Shown here: positions 63,420 to 64,000 of the stretch, one piece after another
Numbering within the stretch: position 1 is the first letter of the stretch
Layout: the number at the start of each line of letters is the position of its first letter
From: Ariolimax columbianus
Taxonomy: Eukaryota > Mollusca > Gastropoda > Stylommatophora > Arionidae
Assembly (NCBI GenBank): GCA_036924085.1
Contig: JAVGWX010000003.1
Location: forward strand, 127,578,974-127,642,973
Direction of reading: 5' to 3'
Length of the DNA stretch: 64,000 nucleotides
The notes under the pieces: generated by a model
The model's database searches: none
The model's input: the letters and a program-made list of their open reading frames with translations, nothing else
Told to the model about the DNA's origin: nothing
Program-made: the position numbers and the translations under genes

Positions 63420-63625
63420 GCCATAGCAGACACTGCTGTCGGGGATGACGTGTTAGGGCCTGCATTGTACCAAGCCACATCTTCGTGAGGTCGGGATGGT
63501 CAGTTGTTTGTTTCCGTTTAACCGAGAGCCATGTACCCATTTACAGCTTGGTAGAATGGAGCTGCCATTAGCGGAAGTAATTTCCCGTACCTGTGACACT
63601 ATAAGCGAGTGCTCTGCCACTCGTG
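63420..63625 (-). mobile_element. SINE family S3
   Basis: Minus-strand element with a diverged tRNA-like head (GAGTGGCAGAGCACTCGC region at 63604-63625). On the plus strand the body carries CATAGCAGACACTGCTGTC, GATGACGTGTTAG and ATGTACCCATTTACAGC. The first two landmarks recur at 31845-32010 and, reversed, at 13270-13350; the last is shared with the SINE at 61408-61682. Confidence 0.62.
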
Positions 63626-63715
63626 TGGAGTCAGTACAAACATACAGTAGTAACATACAGTGGAGTCAGTACAAACACACAGTAGTAACATACAGTGGAG
63701 TCAGTACATAGAGCA
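63625..63715. repeat. 35-bp tandem repeat
   Basis: Two and a half copies of a 35-bp unit with GTGGAGTCAGTACAAACATA and CAGTAGTAACATACA, directly after the SINE head. Confidence 0.9.
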
Positions 63716-63784
63716 GGAACAAAGTATGGAGACCAGAAATTTGAGAAAATGTTGAGAATTTAGAGATATGTATGAGATATGTTA

Positions 63785-63837
63785 AGAATAGATATATATA
63801 TAGATAGATAGATAGATGGATAGATAGATAGATAAAT

Positions 63838-63874
<37 letters not shown>

Positions 63875-63985
63875 GAGTGAGAGCGAGAGATACAACAGGT
63901 TGACATTGTACAGATATGTATTCTATATGTTAAGAATAGAGAGCGAGAGAGAGAGAGAGCGAGAGAGAGATAGAGAGAGCACATG
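63785..63985. repeat. (GATA)n and (GA)n microsatellites
   Basis: ATAGATAGATAGATGGATAG run at 63795-63838 followed by GA-rich sequence; a second GA-rich block at 63938-63978 is preceded by the same phrase tatgttaagaatagag as the first (63778 and 63925), so the block is duplicated. Confidence 0.93.
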
Positions 63986-64000
63986 TACAAAACACTAAAC

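Overview
This is a gene-poor, repeat-dominated stretch of an animal nuclear genome. There are no operons, ribosome binding sites or compact gene spacing, and I could not support any intact host protein-coding gene. The identifiable coding sequence is all retrotransposon: decayed non-LTR (LINE) reverse transcriptases and endonucleases of several families. They sit among tRNA-headed SINEs, microsatellites and about thirty minisatellite arrays that together cover roughly 17 kb, about a quarter of the window. LINEs of the 'endonuclease-reverse transcriptase' type, RNase H-bearing LINEs with (GAA)n tails, and SINE families sharing a core suggest a marine lophotrochozoan, most likely a mollusc. That assignment is an inference, not something read directly from the sequence.

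Layout. 1-2310: a LINE copy (family A) whose endonuclease part is inverted relative to its reverse transcriptase. 3541-7465: a 24-bp minisatellite split by a 5'-truncated LINE. 8324-8687: a SINE with perfect target-site duplications, followed by the 3' end of a CR1/L2-like LINE. 9098-11366: a 71-bp satellite without indels. 11.4-18.6 kb: low-complexity DNA, short arrays and a SINE head. 19.1-20.8 kb: three mutually inverted LINE fragments, one with in-frame minisatellites inside its RT. 22-26 kb: arrays, a truncated SINE and a long CTT tract. 26.15-29.75 kb: the longest LINE (family B: endonuclease, RT, RNase H). 30.6-31.8 kb: a 30-bp array. 36.1-41.1 kb: LINE C and two head-to-head copies of LINE A. 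42.1-43.9 kb: nested LINEs and a 30-bp array in RT sequence. 43.9-50.0 kb: 95-, 55- and 30-bp arrays and SINEs. 52.6-56.2 kb: two LINE B 3' ends and a LINE A-like RT whose catalytic motif has become a 63-copy 28-bp satellite. 57.2-64 kb: more SINEs and arrays.

How it fits together. The most striking pattern is that several tandem arrays begin inside LINE reverse-transcriptase coding sequence, at or beside catalytic motifs A and C (about 20.0, 20.35, 37.5, 43.05, 43.5 and 53.8 kb). LINE debris therefore seems to be a recurrent source of minisatellites here. The larger arrays are homogenised with no change of period and carry higher-order duplications of 9, 12 or 13 units. Four insertions keep clear target-site duplications (8.3, 24.3, 52.6 and 60.8 kb), so the retrotransposition machinery was active recently in evolutionary terms. 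All coding calls below are pseudogenic; frames were read by eye and no database search was possible.
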